The position numbers were made by a program, and so were the translations under genes. Shown piece by piece: positions 31,573-40,602 of a stretch of DNA of 49,009 bases (position 1 is the stretch's first letter; every line of letters begins with the position of its first letter). The notes beneath the pieces were generated by a model. That model was not told the origin of the DNA. It saw nothing but the letters and a program-made list of their open reading frames with translations, and ran no database searches. The stretch covers positions 1 to 49,009 of the forward strand of contig JAURWD010000323.1 in NCBI GenBank assembly GCA_030655145.1, read 5' to 3'. The DNA is from Ferruginibacter sp. GTDB lineage: Bacteria; Bacteroidota; Bacteroidia; Chitinophagales; Chitinophagaceae.

Positions 31573-33687
31573 CTATCCGGGTAATTGAATGGTGAATTCC
31601 GTATACAGCCCTTCGACGCTTTGAACGGTAATTTCACCACCGTGCGCTTTTATAATATCATAGCTTAAGGAAAGGCCAAGTCCGGTTCCCTGTCCTGTTG
31701 GTTTGGTGGTAAAGAAAGGTTGAAAAATTTTGTCAATCACGTGTTGCGGGATGCCGATGCCATTGTCTTTTACAGAGAGTTCTACCATATGGCCAATTCT
31801 TTTGGTACTGACTGAAACAAGCGGTTTAAACGGCTCGCCGTTCACGCCGGTTTTCTTATGTACTGCATAAAAAGCATTGTTGTATAAATTCAATAACACC
31901 CTTCCGATATCCTGGGGTACTATTGTTATTTTGCCGACGCTGGCATCAAACTCCGAAACAAAATCCGCATCAAATGATTTGTCTTTAACCTTTAACCCGT
32001 GGTAACTTAAGCGGAGGAACTCGTCAGCAAGCGCATTGATATCGGTGGGTTCTTTCTGGCCCGAACTTGACCGCGAGTGTTGCAACATTCCCTTTACAAT
32101 GGAGTCGGCTTTTTTCCCGTGGAGGCTGATCCTTCCTAAATTTTCTTCCAGGTTTCTTACAATTTCCACCGCTTCTCCCCGGTCTGCTGCAGCTAATTTG
32201 TTCAGGCTCGTGCCCCTTAGTTCTCCGAGCAATTCGACGCTTAGTTCGGAGAAATTATTAACGAAATTCAACGGGTTTTGAATTTCGTGGGCTATACCGG
32301 CCGTAAGCTCACCCAACGAGGCCATTTTTGCTGTATGGATCAATTGCTTTTGAGTTACCTGTAATTCCGTGAGTGCATCCTCTGCCTTGGCTTTTTGTTT
32401 GTCCGTTTCCTGCTTTTGCACCTGTAAAATTTTAAAAGCTTTTTGTTTATGCTTATTGTTCCGTAACAATATGACCAAAATGATCATCGTTAACCCAAGT
32501 ATGACGCCCAATAAAATATTTAAGTTTCGCTCATTTCTTTTTTGACGGTTGACCATATTCAATTCTACCTGTTTTTGAGCAACCAAAAAATTGGTGCGCA
32601 GGTCAGCCATCCTTTGAACGTTATTGATGTCATTGATGCTGTCGCGGTATGCGATGTGTTGCTTATAATAATCAAAGGATAAATTTATGTTTCCCGTCCG
32701 CTCGTAAAGGTTAGATAAACCGAGGCTCGCATTTGCAACCTGTTCCTTTAGCCCAAACTGTTTTGCAAGCTGGAAGCTCCGCAATGCATATCCTAAAGCA
32801 GTTTGAACATTTCCCCTCTCGAGGTAGACGTTAGAAATGGAAACCAGGTAATCACAGATGGGTTGATAATCCTGGGTTTCTTCCAATATCCGGATGGCCT
32901 CATTCATGTTCTTTTCTGCTGCACTGTGTTGCCCGTTGGCAGCATACACCATCCCAATATTACCCAGGCTATAGGCGATCCCGGTTCGGTAATTTACCTT
33001 CCCGAAAATTACTTCCGCCTCCTTAAAATATAAAAGAGCGGAGTCATACTTCCTGATTCGGAGGAGTTCATCCCCGGCATTCAATAGTGCAGAAGCAAGA
33101 CTGATGGAGTCGTTGGCCTGGCGAAGCGTAGTGATTGATTTGTTGTAATAAGAACTGGCATTCGGGTGATCTTTTGCTGTAGAGTAGATATCTGCGACCG
33201 CACCATAGGAATCACCTTCGGCAGTTGCATGGCGCAGTTTTTTTGCCACTTCTGCACTCTTAAAAAAAGCACCGAGGGCCTCATCCAGGTTCCCTAGTAA
33301 TCGTTGTTTTGTTCCTTTTAAAAAATAGCCCGCACCAAGATACCGGGTGTTGCCCGTAGACTCGGATAGGCTGATCAACTCTTCTGCAAATTTCAACGCA
33401 CGTTTAAGGTCTCTTACTTCGTTAAAAGCTAAATCCCGGAGGAGGACGAATCGTGCAGTATCTGGTAGCGTTTGTTGTTCGTAAATACGGGAGAGACTAT
33501 CCGCTATTTTTTGCTCCTGCGCAACAGCGGCGGAAACCAGGAATAACAAAACGGAAAGCAGGTAAACACATCTTTTTGGGTAAGCAATAAATTTGCAGGC
33601 AAACAATTTAGATCGGGGTGGATTGTGCCAGCGAGTTGGAACATGCATGCGGGGAACTTTTTTATGAAGGCCTGCTGATTGGATCAT
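31573..33687 (-). CDS. TPR-containing sensor histidine kinase
   Basis: 704 residues (an ATG at 33648 is an alternative start). An N-terminal signal or membrane segment (VYLLSVLLFLVSAAVA) precedes about 330 residues of TPR repeats such as NIGMVYAANGQHSAAEKNMN and YLERGNVQTALGYALRSFQL. These are predicted to be periplasmic. A membrane segment (LNILLGVILGLTMIILVILL) leads to a coiled coil (KQETDKQKAKAEDALTELQV), the phospho-acceptor H-box GIAHEIQNPLNFVNNFSEL near residue 475, the N-box VLLNLYNNAFYAVHK, and G-boxes DNGIGIPQHV and GQGTGLGLSL. There is no receiver domain and no adjacent response regulator. The TPR sensor type is common in Bacteroidota, and the signal is unknown. Confidence 0.92.
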   Translation of the reverse strand: MIQSAGLHKKVPRMHVPTRWHNPPRSKLFACKFIAYPKRCVYLLSVLLFLVSAAVAQEQKIADSLSRIYEQQTLPDTARFVLLRDLAFNEVRDLKRALKFAEELISLSESTGNTRYLGAGYFLKGTKQRLLGNLDEALGAFFKSAEVAKKLRHATAEGDSYGAVADIYSTAKDHPNASSYYNKSITTLRQANDSISLASALLNAGDELLRIRKYDSALLYFKEAEVIFGKVNYRTGIAYSLGNIGMVYAANGQHSAAEKNMNEAIRILEETQDYQPICDYLVSISNVYLERGNVQTALGYALRSFQLAKQFGLKEQVANASLGLSNLYERTGNINLSFDYYKQHIAYRDSINDINNVQRMADLRTNFLVAQKQVELNMVNRQKRNERNLNILLGVILGLTMIILVILLRNNKHKQKAFKILQVQKQETDKQKAKAEDALTELQVTQKQLIHTAKMASLGELTAGIAHEIQNPLNFVNNFSELSVELLGELRGTSLNKLAAADRGEAVEIVRNLEENLGRISLHGKKADSIVKGMLQHSRSSSGQKEPTDINALADEFLRLSYHGLKVKDKSFDADFVSEFDASVGKITIVPQDIGRVLLNLYNNAFYAVHKKTGVNGEPFKPLVSVSTKRIGHMVELSVKDNGIGIPQHVIDKIFQPFFTTKPTGQGTGLGLSLSYDIIKAHGGEITVQSVEGLYTEFTIQLPG

Positions 33688-33830
33688 GCCTGAAGCGGGT
33701 TCGAGTCGGGCTCATGACCTTCGCACCCTGGTAGTTGCTTAAAAAAACTGGCTCGCCAATTCCAGTTGGTTGGCCAGCCAGCTATCGGTAGTATCTTAAG
33801 GAAGTTTGGGTAGGTCGGGATGGGAAAAAC

Positions 33831-34253
33831 TTAGTGTTTATACTTCGCAACACGCTTCCTGCTGTGAAGTGTTTTGTAGAGCAGGAAACCGGACACACAG
33901 GCCACGGCGGCCACCACCAGGAACATCGGCGCCACAATCGGCCGAACAGCAATCTTGGGATCCAAAGTTTTTTCTCCGGCTTTATTGGCTTCCACCCAGA
34001 TGATAGAATAATCCCAATCACCATAGGGAGCGTCCCCGCGAACCGTCAATTCCTCCCCTGTACCGAGGCTGGGGGCCGGACGTTGCGTGAATGGATCGCC
34101 GGGATGTTTTCCTTCGATCCGGAAAGACTCAATTTGCGGGTCATCTATTTTCCATTTTACTGACCGAAAAATGTGCCTGTCCCTGTGGGTGATTCCATTA
34201 TCCGATAATGTGAGGTTGCCATTTTCTACGGATAATTTAATGTTTTTGGCCAT
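33831..34253 (-). CDS. Conserved-looking hypothetical protein with C-terminal membrane anchor
   Basis: 140 residues, not recognised. Residues 1-105 are polar and start MAKNIKLSVENGNLTLSDNG, with KWKIDDPQIESFRIEGKHPG and DWDYSIIWVEANKAGEKTLD. The latter suggests a beta-rich domain. One hydrophobic helix follows (VAPMFLVVAAVACVSGFLLY) and then a short basic tail (KTLHSRKRVAKYKH). No cleavable signal is visible, so it is probably tail-anchored with the bulk in the cytoplasm. It is isolated, 143 bp upstream of the histidine kinase gene on the same strand. It could be cotranscribed with that gene, but no function is proposed. Confidence 0.7.
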   Translation of the reverse strand: MAKNIKLSVENGNLTLSDNGITHRDRHIFRSVKWKIDDPQIESFRIEGKHPGDPFTQRPAPSLGTGEELTVRGDAPYGDWDYSIIWVEANKAGEKTLDPKIAVRPIVAPMFLVVAAVACVSGFLLYKTLHSRKRVAKYKH

Positions 34254-34705
34254 AGTGGTAGATTTAAAGGGGTTAATATTTAGGTCTATCTAATATATAA
34301 AAAAAATTATAACTAAACCTGGAAATGTGTAGCTGCAGAAAGATGGAAAGAAACTGCAATGGTTGGCCTGGCAGAAAAACGTGCCTGAATGCTGAAAGCA
34401 AGTGAGCTTATTTCTTGATGCTTTAAGTTAACGCTCACATCTATAGTTTGTGCCGTACCGATGGACCTTGGTGCACAAAAATGAACGCCCGGGTTGGAAT
34501 TCCAGGGGCTGAAAAGCATACCTGTGCAATTCGTCTTGCGGCAGCTGTCTAAACGATAGTGATTTAAAATGTGTGACCTGGGTTCAGTAGTGGAGCGAAG
34601 CAGTCCCGGGCGGCTTGCGAATGTATGTGGTAGGTTTTATTTAACGTGATTCAGTAGGCCTGGAGGCTGCTGCTTCCTGGTATCAAGATGGTTACTGGTA
34701 AACGA
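34254..34705. other. 452-bp intergenic stretch, no supported gene
   Basis: It lies between the hypothetical membrane protein gene and the 3' end of the first GH123-like gene, both on minus. The 68-codon minus ORF at 34313-34519 has no recognisable motif and is not supported. An A/T-rich tract near 34290-34315 could hold the promoter of the hypothetical gene. No repeats were seen. Confidence 0.4.
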
Positions 34706-36403
34706 TTATTTATTTAGCAAGCCTTTCGCAGCTGCCACCATTTCAGCGGCATTGGTTGACGATAACTTACTGATCTCAAAGTTTTTTAATGCGGCTTGCA
34801 GTTCCTGCAGCTTTGCCGTTTGTTTGTTGCGCCTGTATTCATTTCTCAACAATAAAATTTTCTCATGATCCTGGATGCCTTCAATGAGTTTTTCAAAGCG
34901 GATCGAGCTCAGCGGGCCCGGGTAAACCTGGTAAGTATCTCCTGCCGGCCAGGCAGTAAAGCGACTGTCTTTTAACGGGTCTTTCGTCCAGCTATTAAAA
35001 GCCCAGCGGAGGTATCCATCCATATCGGTCGCGGCGGTGTACCACCCGATCCAGACATGTTCGTCAGGTGGTGAAAAGGTGAACCCATTTGGATAGGCCT
35101 CCGTGCAACAGGTGTACCAGGTGCTGATCTTTCCCGCTTTTTTTCTTTTGGCTAAAATTTCGGCGGGGAACTTCCAGCGTGAGGCAACACAGTAATCGTC
35201 AATGTCGTTTTCAATCTCCTCATGATAATCTCCCGCCAGCGTGAGTTTCCAATCTTTATCTACTGATTTTAATAACGCGATCACCGCCTGCATCGCCGCC
35301 AGGGGCCGTTCATCCATCGCAATGGCCGTGATATTAAACCAGCCTTTATTTTTTAAATGTGCTGTAAAATCTTTTAGCATCACTGACCAAAATTCATTGT
35401 AGGCCGGCGTGCCGATCGCCTGCGTAAAAACGGTGTCTTTACCAAGCGCTTCATCATAATATGCAAAAGCAATCTTCCATGGTACCATGCTGTAACAATT
35501 GATGCGATCTGTGATGCCACAGCTCATCACGAACGAAACGTATTTATCAAACAAACTGTAATCATAACTCCAGCCCCCGTCTTTCTTTTTTGTCCATTTG
35601 ACCAGGCTCGGGTAGTCGTCATAAGTTTGATGTCCCCAGGGTTCGTTAACGATGCTTACCGTGATATTTTTCTGGCCGGCAGCGGCCAACATTGTATAAT
35701 ATTTTTTGATGGAAGCAAAATGTGCATCGCTCCAAAGCGTTTCATTGTGAACCCTTGCGATAGCAGCGGGATGTTGCCAAAGATCAAGTTGGTACTTCCA
35801 TTGAGCTGGCGGCGGCAAAGTTTTATTGACGACGGTCAGCGCAACATTTAGAAGATATTTTTCACCTGCATCTACTGTGATGGTTCCAGTGTAACTGCCG
35901 GCAACAGCATTAGCGGGCACCTTTATGCTCAGCCAAACCGGTTGCAACGCATCTTTATCCAAGGCAACATTTTTGATAGTTGTATTGATGATATCCGCCA
36001 CCAGTGAAGAATCAAAATCAGCCGGGGTTCTGTAGCCACAGCCTCCTTTGAACTCATCCGTCATCACCTGCTGCACAAAGCCTGTGCTGATATATTGTTT
36101 ACCGATGACTTGACCTTGTTTGGTTTTAAGATCGCTCACGGTTACGGAGATCGTGCCACTAGTTTTCGCATCCCACACAAGAATTTGCATATGTACTTTT
36201 TCAGCTTTCCAGGCGGAAGTTTTCCATTCTCTACTTGTTTTCACTTGCAGGATTGATTCATTATTGTAGCGCACACTGCTGCTGGCGAAACTGACTTTTA
36301 CATTCGCTATCGCGGATGATGTTTTATGAACAACTACAATTTCGCCTTGCGAGAAAAGAGACAAACTAAAGAGGCTAAACAGGAAAGAAAAAAAACATTT
36401 CAT
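34706..36403 (-). CDS. GH123-like (DUF4091) exported glycosidase, paralogue A
   Basis: 565 residues with signal peptide (MKCFFSFLFSLFSLSLFSQG). Residues about 20-190 form beta-sandwich accessory regions. The C-terminal catalytic-type domain (about 200-530) has the segments TAIAMDERPLAAMQAVIALL, LAGDYHEEIENDIDDYCVAS, STWYTCCTEAYPNGFTFSPP, IGWYTAATDMDGYLRWAFNS and GPLSSIRFEKLIEGIQDHEK. These are characteristic of DUF4091, the domain of GH123 N-acetyl-beta-galactosaminidases. The adjacent Asp-Glu in AMDERP matches the Asp/Glu pair used in GH123 substrate-assisted catalysis. A hexosaminidase acting on GalNAc-containing glycans is plausible; many DUF4091 proteins are uncharacterised. It is the last gene of the DUF4091/DUF5107/DUF4091 cluster, behind a 478-bp gap. 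Confidence 0.85.
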   Translation of the reverse strand: MKCFFSFLFSLFSLSLFSQGEIVVVHKTSSAIANVKVSFASSSVRYNNESILQVKTSREWKTSAWKAEKVHMQILVWDAKTSGTISVTVSDLKTKQGQVIGKQYISTGFVQQVMTDEFKGGCGYRTPADFDSSLVADIINTTIKNVALDKDALQPVWLSIKVPANAVAGSYTGTITVDAGEKYLLNVALTVVNKTLPPPAQWKYQLDLWQHPAAIARVHNETLWSDAHFASIKKYYTMLAAAGQKNITVSIVNEPWGHQTYDDYPSLVKWTKKKDGGWSYDYSLFDKYVSFVMSCGITDRINCYSMVPWKIAFAYYDEALGKDTVFTQAIGTPAYNEFWSVMLKDFTAHLKNKGWFNITAIAMDERPLAAMQAVIALLKSVDKDWKLTLAGDYHEEIENDIDDYCVASRWKFPAEILAKRKKAGKISTWYTCCTEAYPNGFTFSPPDEHVWIGWYTAATDMDGYLRWAFNSWTKDPLKDSRFTAWPAGDTYQVYPGPLSSIRFEKLIEGIQDHEKILLLRNEYRRNKQTAKLQELQAALKNFEISKLSSTNAAEMVAAAKGLLNK

Positions 36404-36881
36404 GCTGGTAAATTATCTTGATGCGGAATGTAAAATAATAAATGGATCACCAGGCAATTGCATTCGTATTTACTGAACTTAAAAACTTGCCTGGAAACAA
36501 ATATAGCCGGTTTGCCAGCTTGCTTTTCCACATTGACCAATGCAATCGTTTGATTGAACCTGGCTATTTTTTTAGTTGATTCGTTTAACTGATCTCTTGG
36601 TGAAAAGTCAACCGAATTCATGAAACACGTTTATGCTCGAATGATTGAATTGCCCGATAAGAAATCATAAAGAGAATCGCAAGCTGTACCAAAAGCCATA
36701 GTCCTGTATTCAATTTGCGAAATTTGTGGAATGATAAAAATTACCAAACAGCGATTCACTTAAATAAAAAAAATGCTTGTGTTGAGACGTTTTCAAATCA
36801 AGATGTGAAATTGTGGCAAATAAAAAATATGATGCCTCCAGAAACTACAATTTGGCTTCAGATCAACCCAATAAGTTCAGT
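36404..36881. other. 478-bp gap between GH123-like A and DUF5107 genes
   Basis: The gap is A/T-rich, especially 36720-36860. The minus ORF at 36400-36621 overlaps the GH123-like start and the plus ORF at 36715-36900 overlaps the DUF5107 3' end; neither shows a motif. The size suggests that GH123-like A has its own promoter instead of relying on read-through. No exact -7 element was confirmed. Confidence 0.35.
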
Positions 36882-38687
36882 TTACTCAAACTCGCGATAA
36901 GCGCCAAAATTTGCTAACTGGTCTTCACCCAATTGCCTGGGAATCGGGTAGCATTCAAGCTTCAGTTGTTTGCACAGTTGTAACCACATTGCAGTCCGGG
37001 TATAGGTTTGATGAACCTTTTGAAAAGGAGTCGTGAGCAACAGGTCTTTTGCTTTTTCAAAAGCACCCTGGTCGATCAGCAATTGTATTTTTCTTTCGAT
37101 CACCGACTCATCCCGCAATGCATCTACCCTCGCGAGCCATGATTCCCGCTCCCGAATGGTTTGCTTTCCGAGGTTACGCAATACTTTATCCCGCTCAACA
37201 ATTACCTGCGGATGTATTTGCAGCCACGGTTCCCTGATACTTTCAAACGCAATCGCAGCGCCTTCCATATCAGCCTTAATTTTTAACAGTCTTGCCAGCA
37301 ACACCTTCGCAACGCCGGTTTGAGCAGCAGCAAGGCTTTCGATAGCAGCATCATTCCGGCCCCGGCCGGCGAGCCACGCGCCGTAATAAAATCTCCAGAG
37401 GTCCGCTTGCGAGCCGGAACTCTTAGCGATGGCCCATTTAAAAGGAGCATCCAAATTTTCCAGGCCAGAGGGTGCCCAATTATTTTGATCGATGGCCGGC
37501 GCCAGTGGAATTGTTGATTTCAATTTGTAAGCTGAGAGCAACTGATTCCAGGGAGCCAGTTCTGCCGGCCTTGCCCATTGAAATGAGGGCACCTGGTTCA
37601 GCGGCCTTAAACCCGGAGCGGGCACTTTCAAGGCATAAATATCCAGTGCCTTGTCGGTCGGTATCCAATACTCTACATGCCATCGTGATTGGTTTGGCAT
37701 CAATTCCAACTTGATGGACTGGTCACCAATAGGGCCCCCCTGCACTTCAAGATACGTTTGATGTTTGGCTGTGCTTAATAAGGACCAGGCACTGTCATTC
37801 CCAACGCCATAGCTCCAGAGTTTGATGCCCGCTGCTATTTTTTCGTCCGCGAAGTGGTACAGACCAGTGCCTAACGAGGGCGTATATGCGCCAAAGGCAT
37901 TGGCTTCCTTTGTCTTCCAGAAATACCCGGTCATCTCCTTGATGTCAGACTCAGTTTTGGGACCTTGTTTTTCCCAGTCGATCGTATCTATCTTAGAAGC
38001 ATGCGATAAAACCTGGCCCCGGGGGAAATCAAATTTGGTACCAGGTGCTGAGGGCAATGCTGCATTGGACCAGGACATCCACGGATAGGTGTGGGTACCG
38101 GGATTATGAAAAACGACCCGTTGCGTGAAAAAATTATCCGCTGCCCCTAACGAATATTCAACCGACCATTGCATGCCGAAACGAAGTTCCCGCTCGCCGC
38201 AGGTAACGTAAGTGCGATCGGTTGTTTTGTCAATCTTATACAATACGGTTTCATTTTGCGTAGGTGAATGAGAGATCGGGAAACTGACTTCTATGCCGCC
38301 GGCAACAAAATAAAAACGCGGGAGGATGCGGGTGTAGCGGATAACATCCGGAACGTATAAAACCTCTTTCCCGGAAGGCTTATGGATCATGGAATAAACC
38401 TTGCCGCCCAGGTCGGGACAGATGGTTACTTTCAAGTGGTCATTCTCCAGGACGATAAACCGGTACTTTTTCAGTACCGGCCGGTTCGAAGTTTCAACAT
38501 AACTAACATAAGGATACACGCCATTCGCATCAAGGGCTGTCGGCACCGGACCTGCGGGCGTTAATAAATGGGTGAGGATATAATCACTAGATTCGACAAC
38601 GGATACATTTTTGCTGTGCTGTGCAAAGCTGTTCAAGACAGATGCGTTTATGGCAACGAGCAACAATACTGTTCTCACACGCAACAT
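36882..38687 (-). CDS. DUF5107 domain protein with C-terminal TPR-like region
   Basis: 601 residues with signal peptide (LRVRTVLLLVAINASVLNSF). Residues about 60-360 resemble the aldose-1-epimerase-like beta-sandwich of DUF5107: VLENDHLKVTICPDLGGKVY, LYVPDVIRYTRILPRFYFVA, GGIEVSFPISHSPTQ, WMSWSNAAL, and YLEVQGGPIGDQ. Residues about 410-590 are helical and repeat-like (AAQTGVAKVLLARLLKIKAD, LIDQGAFEKAKDLLL), consistent with TPR-type helices. DUF5107 proteins are frequent in Bacteroidota glycan loci, and no reaction is established for this one. It sits between two GH123-like genes on the same strand, 106 bp after paralogue B. Sugar binding or anomer handling is a guess from the fold. Confidence 0.8.
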   Translation of the reverse strand: MLRVRTVLLLVAINASVLNSFAQHSKNVSVVESSDYILTHLLTPAGPVPTALDANGVYPYVSYVETSNRPVLKKYRFIVLENDHLKVTICPDLGGKVYSMIHKPSGKEVLYVPDVIRYTRILPRFYFVAGGIEVSFPISHSPTQNETVLYKIDKTTDRTYVTCGERELRFGMQWSVEYSLGAADNFFTQRVVFHNPGTHTYPWMSWSNAALPSAPGTKFDFPRGQVLSHASKIDTIDWEKQGPKTESDIKEMTGYFWKTKEANAFGAYTPSLGTGLYHFADEKIAAGIKLWSYGVGNDSAWSLLSTAKHQTYLEVQGGPIGDQSIKLELMPNQSRWHVEYWIPTDKALDIYALKVPAPGLRPLNQVPSFQWARPAELAPWNQLLSAYKLKSTIPLAPAIDQNNWAPSGLENLDAPFKWAIAKSSGSQADLWRFYYGAWLAGRGRNDAAIESLAAAQTGVAKVLLARLLKIKADMEGAAIAFESIREPWLQIHPQVIVERDKVLRNLGKQTIRERESWLARVDALRDESVIERKIQLLIDQGAFEKAKDLLLTTPFQKVHQTYTRTAMWLQLCKQLKLECYPIPRQLGEDQLANFGAYREFE

Positions 38688-38793
38688 GATTTATTTTTTA
38701 GAGGTAAATAGAAAATGGCTAACGGCTAACTCTCCTACTCTTCCTGGATATCAGTAGTTGAGAATTTACCGACCCTTCATTCGTAGCGATCAA

Positions 38794-40602
38794 TTATAAT
38801 TTACTGCTGATCTCCGCGATGAGCGCTCTGCCTTTATCAACATCTGCCTTGATTTTTTCACTGTTGAATTCCTTCTCAACCAGGAAAATTTCCATGTGGC
38901 GGTTTAATTGTTGCAGAAATTCTTTTATTTCTTTCTTCGCGGACTTCGCTGCCAGTTCCTGCACTATTCGCAGTTTTTCATAATCAACAATTCCTTCGCG
39001 GATCTTTTCAAAACGAACACAACTATTGCCACCAGGGTAAACGAGGAAACAATCGCCGGCAGCCCAGAGTTCATGGCGGGCATCACGATTTGGATCCGCC
39101 GGCCAGGCGTCATACGCCCAACGCAGGTAGCCATCATATTTATGTGCACTGGTGTACCAACCCATCCACCGGCCTTCGATGGGCGGAGAGAATACAAAAT
39201 TGTTCGGCACCGGGGGGTTACAACAATTGTAATAAGTTGTCGTGAAACCTTTGGCCGCCCTGCGCTTAACGACTTCAACGCTTGACTCTTCGCCGTACAG
39301 GAAACAATAATCGTCCAATAAATTTTCCAGCTCTGCGTGCCAGTTACCCGCATAGGTGATCTTCCATTTTGGTGAATGTCCTTTCACTACTTTGATCGCC
39401 GCAAGGGTTTCTTCCAATGCATTTTCATTAATGCCGATGTAGGTTTTATTAAACCAGCCTTTTTGCTCCAGGTGTTTTTTCAGGTCGGTTAAAAATATAT
39501 TCCAGAAGGATTTAAACTCCGGCGTAGTTGGTGCCCACGCCACCGTTTGATAGGTGCCCGTTGCTTCATCGAGGTAGCGAAAGCGGTGTCCCCAGGGAAC
39601 GGGTGTGTAGATGGTAATGGCCTTGTCAATACCCACGCTCATCGCGAGTTGCACGTATTCATCAAAAATGGAATAGTCAAATTTCCAGGAACCATTTTTA
39701 CGTTTCAACCACCCGATCATCCCTCCTTCAATATTATAAGAATTATCCGCCCACGGCGAATGAACCGCATAGGTCGTAATATAGGAACCACCCGCATCCG
39801 CGTACAATTGGAGGTGTTTTTTTAATAATAGTTTATGTTCGGCTGACCAGGGTTTTAAATTATTTTCCACGGCAACCACCCAGGGATTTTGCCAGAGGTC
39901 GAGCCGATGTTTCCATTCATGGGGTTTTGGTAGAATGGGTTGCTGAACAGTAATCTTAAGATCGAGCATGGCTGTATAGCCTGCGGCCTTTACTTCGATC
40001 TTGCCACTATACTCACCCGCCGGGGTAGACGCTGGAATATCGAGTGAAACCCATACCGGACGCACCGATTTTCCAGGCACATCAAACCGATCAAATTCTT
40101 CAAAACGATCCGGCATAAGATACAGTCCTTTGTAGGGACTTTCGCCACAAGTCACATCTCTTGCGCCATAAGGATAGTTGCCAACAACATAGCGCACCAT
40201 ATTCAGTTTTAGGCTGTTGCTACTGATCAGTTTTCCTGAGCTGCTCTTAAGGTCAGTGGGTACAAAGTGTACTTGTTCCACAGTGTCGGTACACCACACC
40301 AACACCAGCGCATTCAATCGCTCACCGCGCCAGCCAGCGCCGCTCCAGGATGTTGTTTTTTGAAGCTTCGGCACTTCGCTCCGGAAATAGGATTGATCGG
40401 TGGATGCAAAAGAAACCTGCATCCCTTTTTCTTGTTTTGTCCAGGCAGCCGGATCCAGCGTAGTATCGAAGGTGTACTCGGATTGGTAATGATAGGCGGG
40501 GCGCTGGATTTTTGAGATGTCGATCTGGCCATTGTACACCTGTCCTGTTGCAAAACTTCCCAGGAATAGAAGCATGCAAGCTATTAAGCTATTTTTTTTC
40601 AT
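38794..40602 (-). CDS. GH123-like (DUF4091) exported protein, paralogue B, Asn-Glu variant
   Basis: About 602 residues from ATG 40602 (MKKNSLIACMLLFLGSFATG, a signal peptide); ATG 40608 is an alternative and the track start at 40647 is rejected. Domain layout equals paralogue A and the two align well in the C-terminal DUF4091 domain: QKGWFNKTYIGINENALEET, ITYAGNWHAELENLLDDYCF, TTYYNCCNPPVPNNFVFSPP, MGWYTSAHKYDGYLRWAYDA, and SCVRFEKIREGIVDYEKLRI. Where A has AMDERP, B has GINENA, so the Asp of the GH123 Asp-Glu pair is Asn here while Glu is kept. The protein could have altered specificity, act only as a binding protein, or use another residue. It is divergent from the LacI gene and heads the three-gene cluster. 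Confidence 0.85.
   Translation of the reverse strand: MKKNSLIACMLLFLGSFATGQVYNGQIDISKIQRPAYHYQSEYTFDTTLDPAAWTKQEKGMQVSFASTDQSYFRSEVPKLQKTTSWSGAGWRGERLNALVLVWCTDTVEQVHFVPTDLKSSSGKLISSNSLKLNMVRYVVGNYPYGARDVTCGESPYKGLYLMPDRFEEFDRFDVPGKSVRPVWVSLDIPASTPAGEYSGKIEVKAAGYTAMLDLKITVQQPILPKPHEWKHRLDLWQNPWVVAVENNLKPWSAEHKLLLKKHLQLYADAGGSYITTYAVHSPWADNSYNIEGGMIGWLKRKNGSWKFDYSIFDEYVQLAMSVGIDKAITIYTPVPWGHRFRYLDEATGTYQTVAWAPTTPEFKSFWNIFLTDLKKHLEQKGWFNKTYIGINENALEETLAAIKVVKGHSPKWKITYAGNWHAELENLLDDYCFLYGEESSVEVVKRRAAKGFTTTYYNCCNPPVPNNFVFSPPIEGRWMGWYTSAHKYDGYLRWAYDAWPADPNRDARHELWAAGDCFLVYPGGNSCVRFEKIREGIVDYEKLRIVQELAAKSAKKEIKEFLQQLNRHMEIFLVEKEFNSEKIKADVDKGRALIAEISSKL

Noticed and set aside
31573-33687. Hybrid two-component system with the response regulator at 807-1265
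   Set aside because: The kinase has no receiver domain and the regulator is 30 kb away; no evidence pairs them.
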